From Thiobacillaceae bacterium (GTDB lineage: Bacteria; Pseudomonadota; Gammaproteobacteria; Burkholderiales; Thiobacillaceae), in assembly GCA_024643305.1 (NCBI GenBank), contig JAHENE010000112.1, positions 1 to 6,638 of the forward strand: DNA of 6,638 bases, read 5' to 3'. Each line of letters opens with the position of its first letter. Positions within the stretch are counted from its first letter, which is position 1. A model generated the notes under the pieces. The model saw only the letters and a program-made list of their open reading frames with translations. It was not told where the DNA came from and made no database searches. The position numbers and the translations under genes were made by a program. Below, one piece after another: positions 6,110 through 6,638 of the stretch.

Positions 6110-6638
6110 ATGCGTGACCCAGCCTCCACCCCTGCCAACGTAATCAGCCGGCGAGACGCTTTGCGGCGAATATTCTGGTTGCGCAACGCCCTCATCCTGG
6201 GTGTGCTGCTGGTCATGTTGTGGGCAGATTACGGTTTGGGCGTAAATCTGCCATGGCTGGCCATGACAGCCACCCTGCTGCTGATGGCAACGCTCAATGT
6301 TTTTACTGCCTGGCGTGCCCGGCAGGTCGAACCCGCGAAGCCCGCTGAACTCTTTGCCCACATCCTGGCCGACATCACCGCCCTTGCCGTGCTGCTGCTG
6401 TATACCGGCGGCTGGGCCAACCCTTTTGTTACGCTGTTGCTGCTGCCGGTGGTTTTGGCTGCGCTGCTTCTGCCCATCTGGATGGCGTGGGCCGCAGGCT
6501 TGCTTGCCATTGCCACCTACAGCCTGCTGGCCTATATCAACGTACCGCTCAGCCTGCCCCCCGAGAAAGCTTTTTACCTGCACATTTCCGGCATGTGGTT
6601 CAACTTCGCGGCCAGCGTCGGCGTGGTGGTGTTCATGG
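6110..6638 (+). CDS. regB: RegB/PrrB-type redox sensor histidine kinase, N-terminal membrane part (3' truncated by window)
   Basis: The first 176 residues are visible, and the frame is open to the last base. They are almost wholly membrane: helices at about 26-44, 47-68, 81-98, 105-125, 128-145 and 160 onward, which fits the six-helix sensor of RegB/PrrB/ActS kinases. Residues 100-106 are GGWANPF, the conserved GGxxNPF motif that binds ubiquinone in RegB, followed by the typical VTLLLLPVVLAALLLP. In characterised relatives the kinase senses quinone redox state and phosphorylates RegA/PrrA to control respiratory, nitrogen or carbon pathways. The HisKA and HATPase domains, the redox-active cysteine and any regA gene would lie beyond the window. 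The ATG at 6110 follows a basic, non-hydrophobic N-terminus of about 20 residues, normal for the family. No clear ribosome binding site is seen; TAATAT at 6095-6100 could be a -10 box giving an almost leaderless mRNA. It is divergent from the outer membrane protein gene. Confidence 0.88.
   Translation, partial: MRDPASTPANVISRRDALRRIFWLRNALILGVLLVMLWADYGLGVNLPWLAMTATLLLMATLNVFTAWRARQVEPAKPAELFAHILADITALAVLLLYTGGWANPFVTLLLLPVVLAALLLPIWMAWAAGLLAIATYSLLAYINVPLSLPPEKAFYLHISGMWFNFAASVGVVVFM

Noticed and set aside
6077..6583. Minus-strand open frame of 168 codons opposite the RegB-like gene
   Set aside because: Its Gln- and Gly-rich composition is the antisense of a Leu-rich membrane protein; the plus strand carries the recognisable GGWANPF sensor.

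Overview
The window looks like chromosomal DNA from a betaproteobacterium. The evidence is a B12-dependent methionine synthase, a RegB-type quinone-sensing kinase, a LuxR-type response regulator paired with a hybrid kinase, moderately high GC and proteobacterial-style short spacing. Nitrosomonadales-like is a guess from general character; no rRNA or other marker is present to settle it. I see no mobile element, tRNA, rRNA or CRISPR array.

Layout: (1) 1-1431 (+) is the C-terminal part of MetH (cobalamin-binding plus AdoMet activation domains), cut by the window edge. (2) 1435-1995 (-) is a Nudix hydrolase of the ADP-ribose pyrophosphatase type, convergent with metH with only 3 bp between stop codons. 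(3) 1996-2367 is a 372-bp non-coding stretch and the most interesting part. It carries a perfect intrinsic terminator on the minus strand. Just 5' of it is a foldable domain closed by an 8-bp helix, so I propose an unassigned minus-strand structured RNA of about 140 nt. On the plus strand it carries two tandem elements, 33 bp apart, that both read TAAAGT-N13-GCCGG and fit the flagellar sigma-28 (FliA) promoter pattern. A 16-bp palindrome sits over the first.

(4) 2368-3018 and 3032-5011 (+) are a two-gene operon: a NarL/FixJ-type response regulator followed by a membrane-bound hybrid histidine kinase (periplasmic sensor, HAMP, HisKA, HATPase, C-terminal REC). If the promoter reading is right, this two-component system would be expressed with late flagellar or chemotaxis genes. 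(5) 5034-5984 (-) is a secreted beta-barrel-like outer membrane protein with a Cys pair and an H-x-H-x-H loop. It is convergent with the kinase and separated from it by a small inverted repeat. (6) 5985-6109 is a divergent promoter region with two palindromes; one exactly fills the spacer of a plausible sigma-70 promoter for the outer membrane protein. (7) 6110 to the window end (+) is the membrane sensor half of a RegB/PrrB-type redox histidine kinase, with the diagnostic GGWANPF motif, cut by the window edge.

Two sensor kinases of different types flank the outer membrane protein gene. The divergent arrangement with regB makes redox control of that gene a reasonable hypothesis, but nothing in the sequence proves it.
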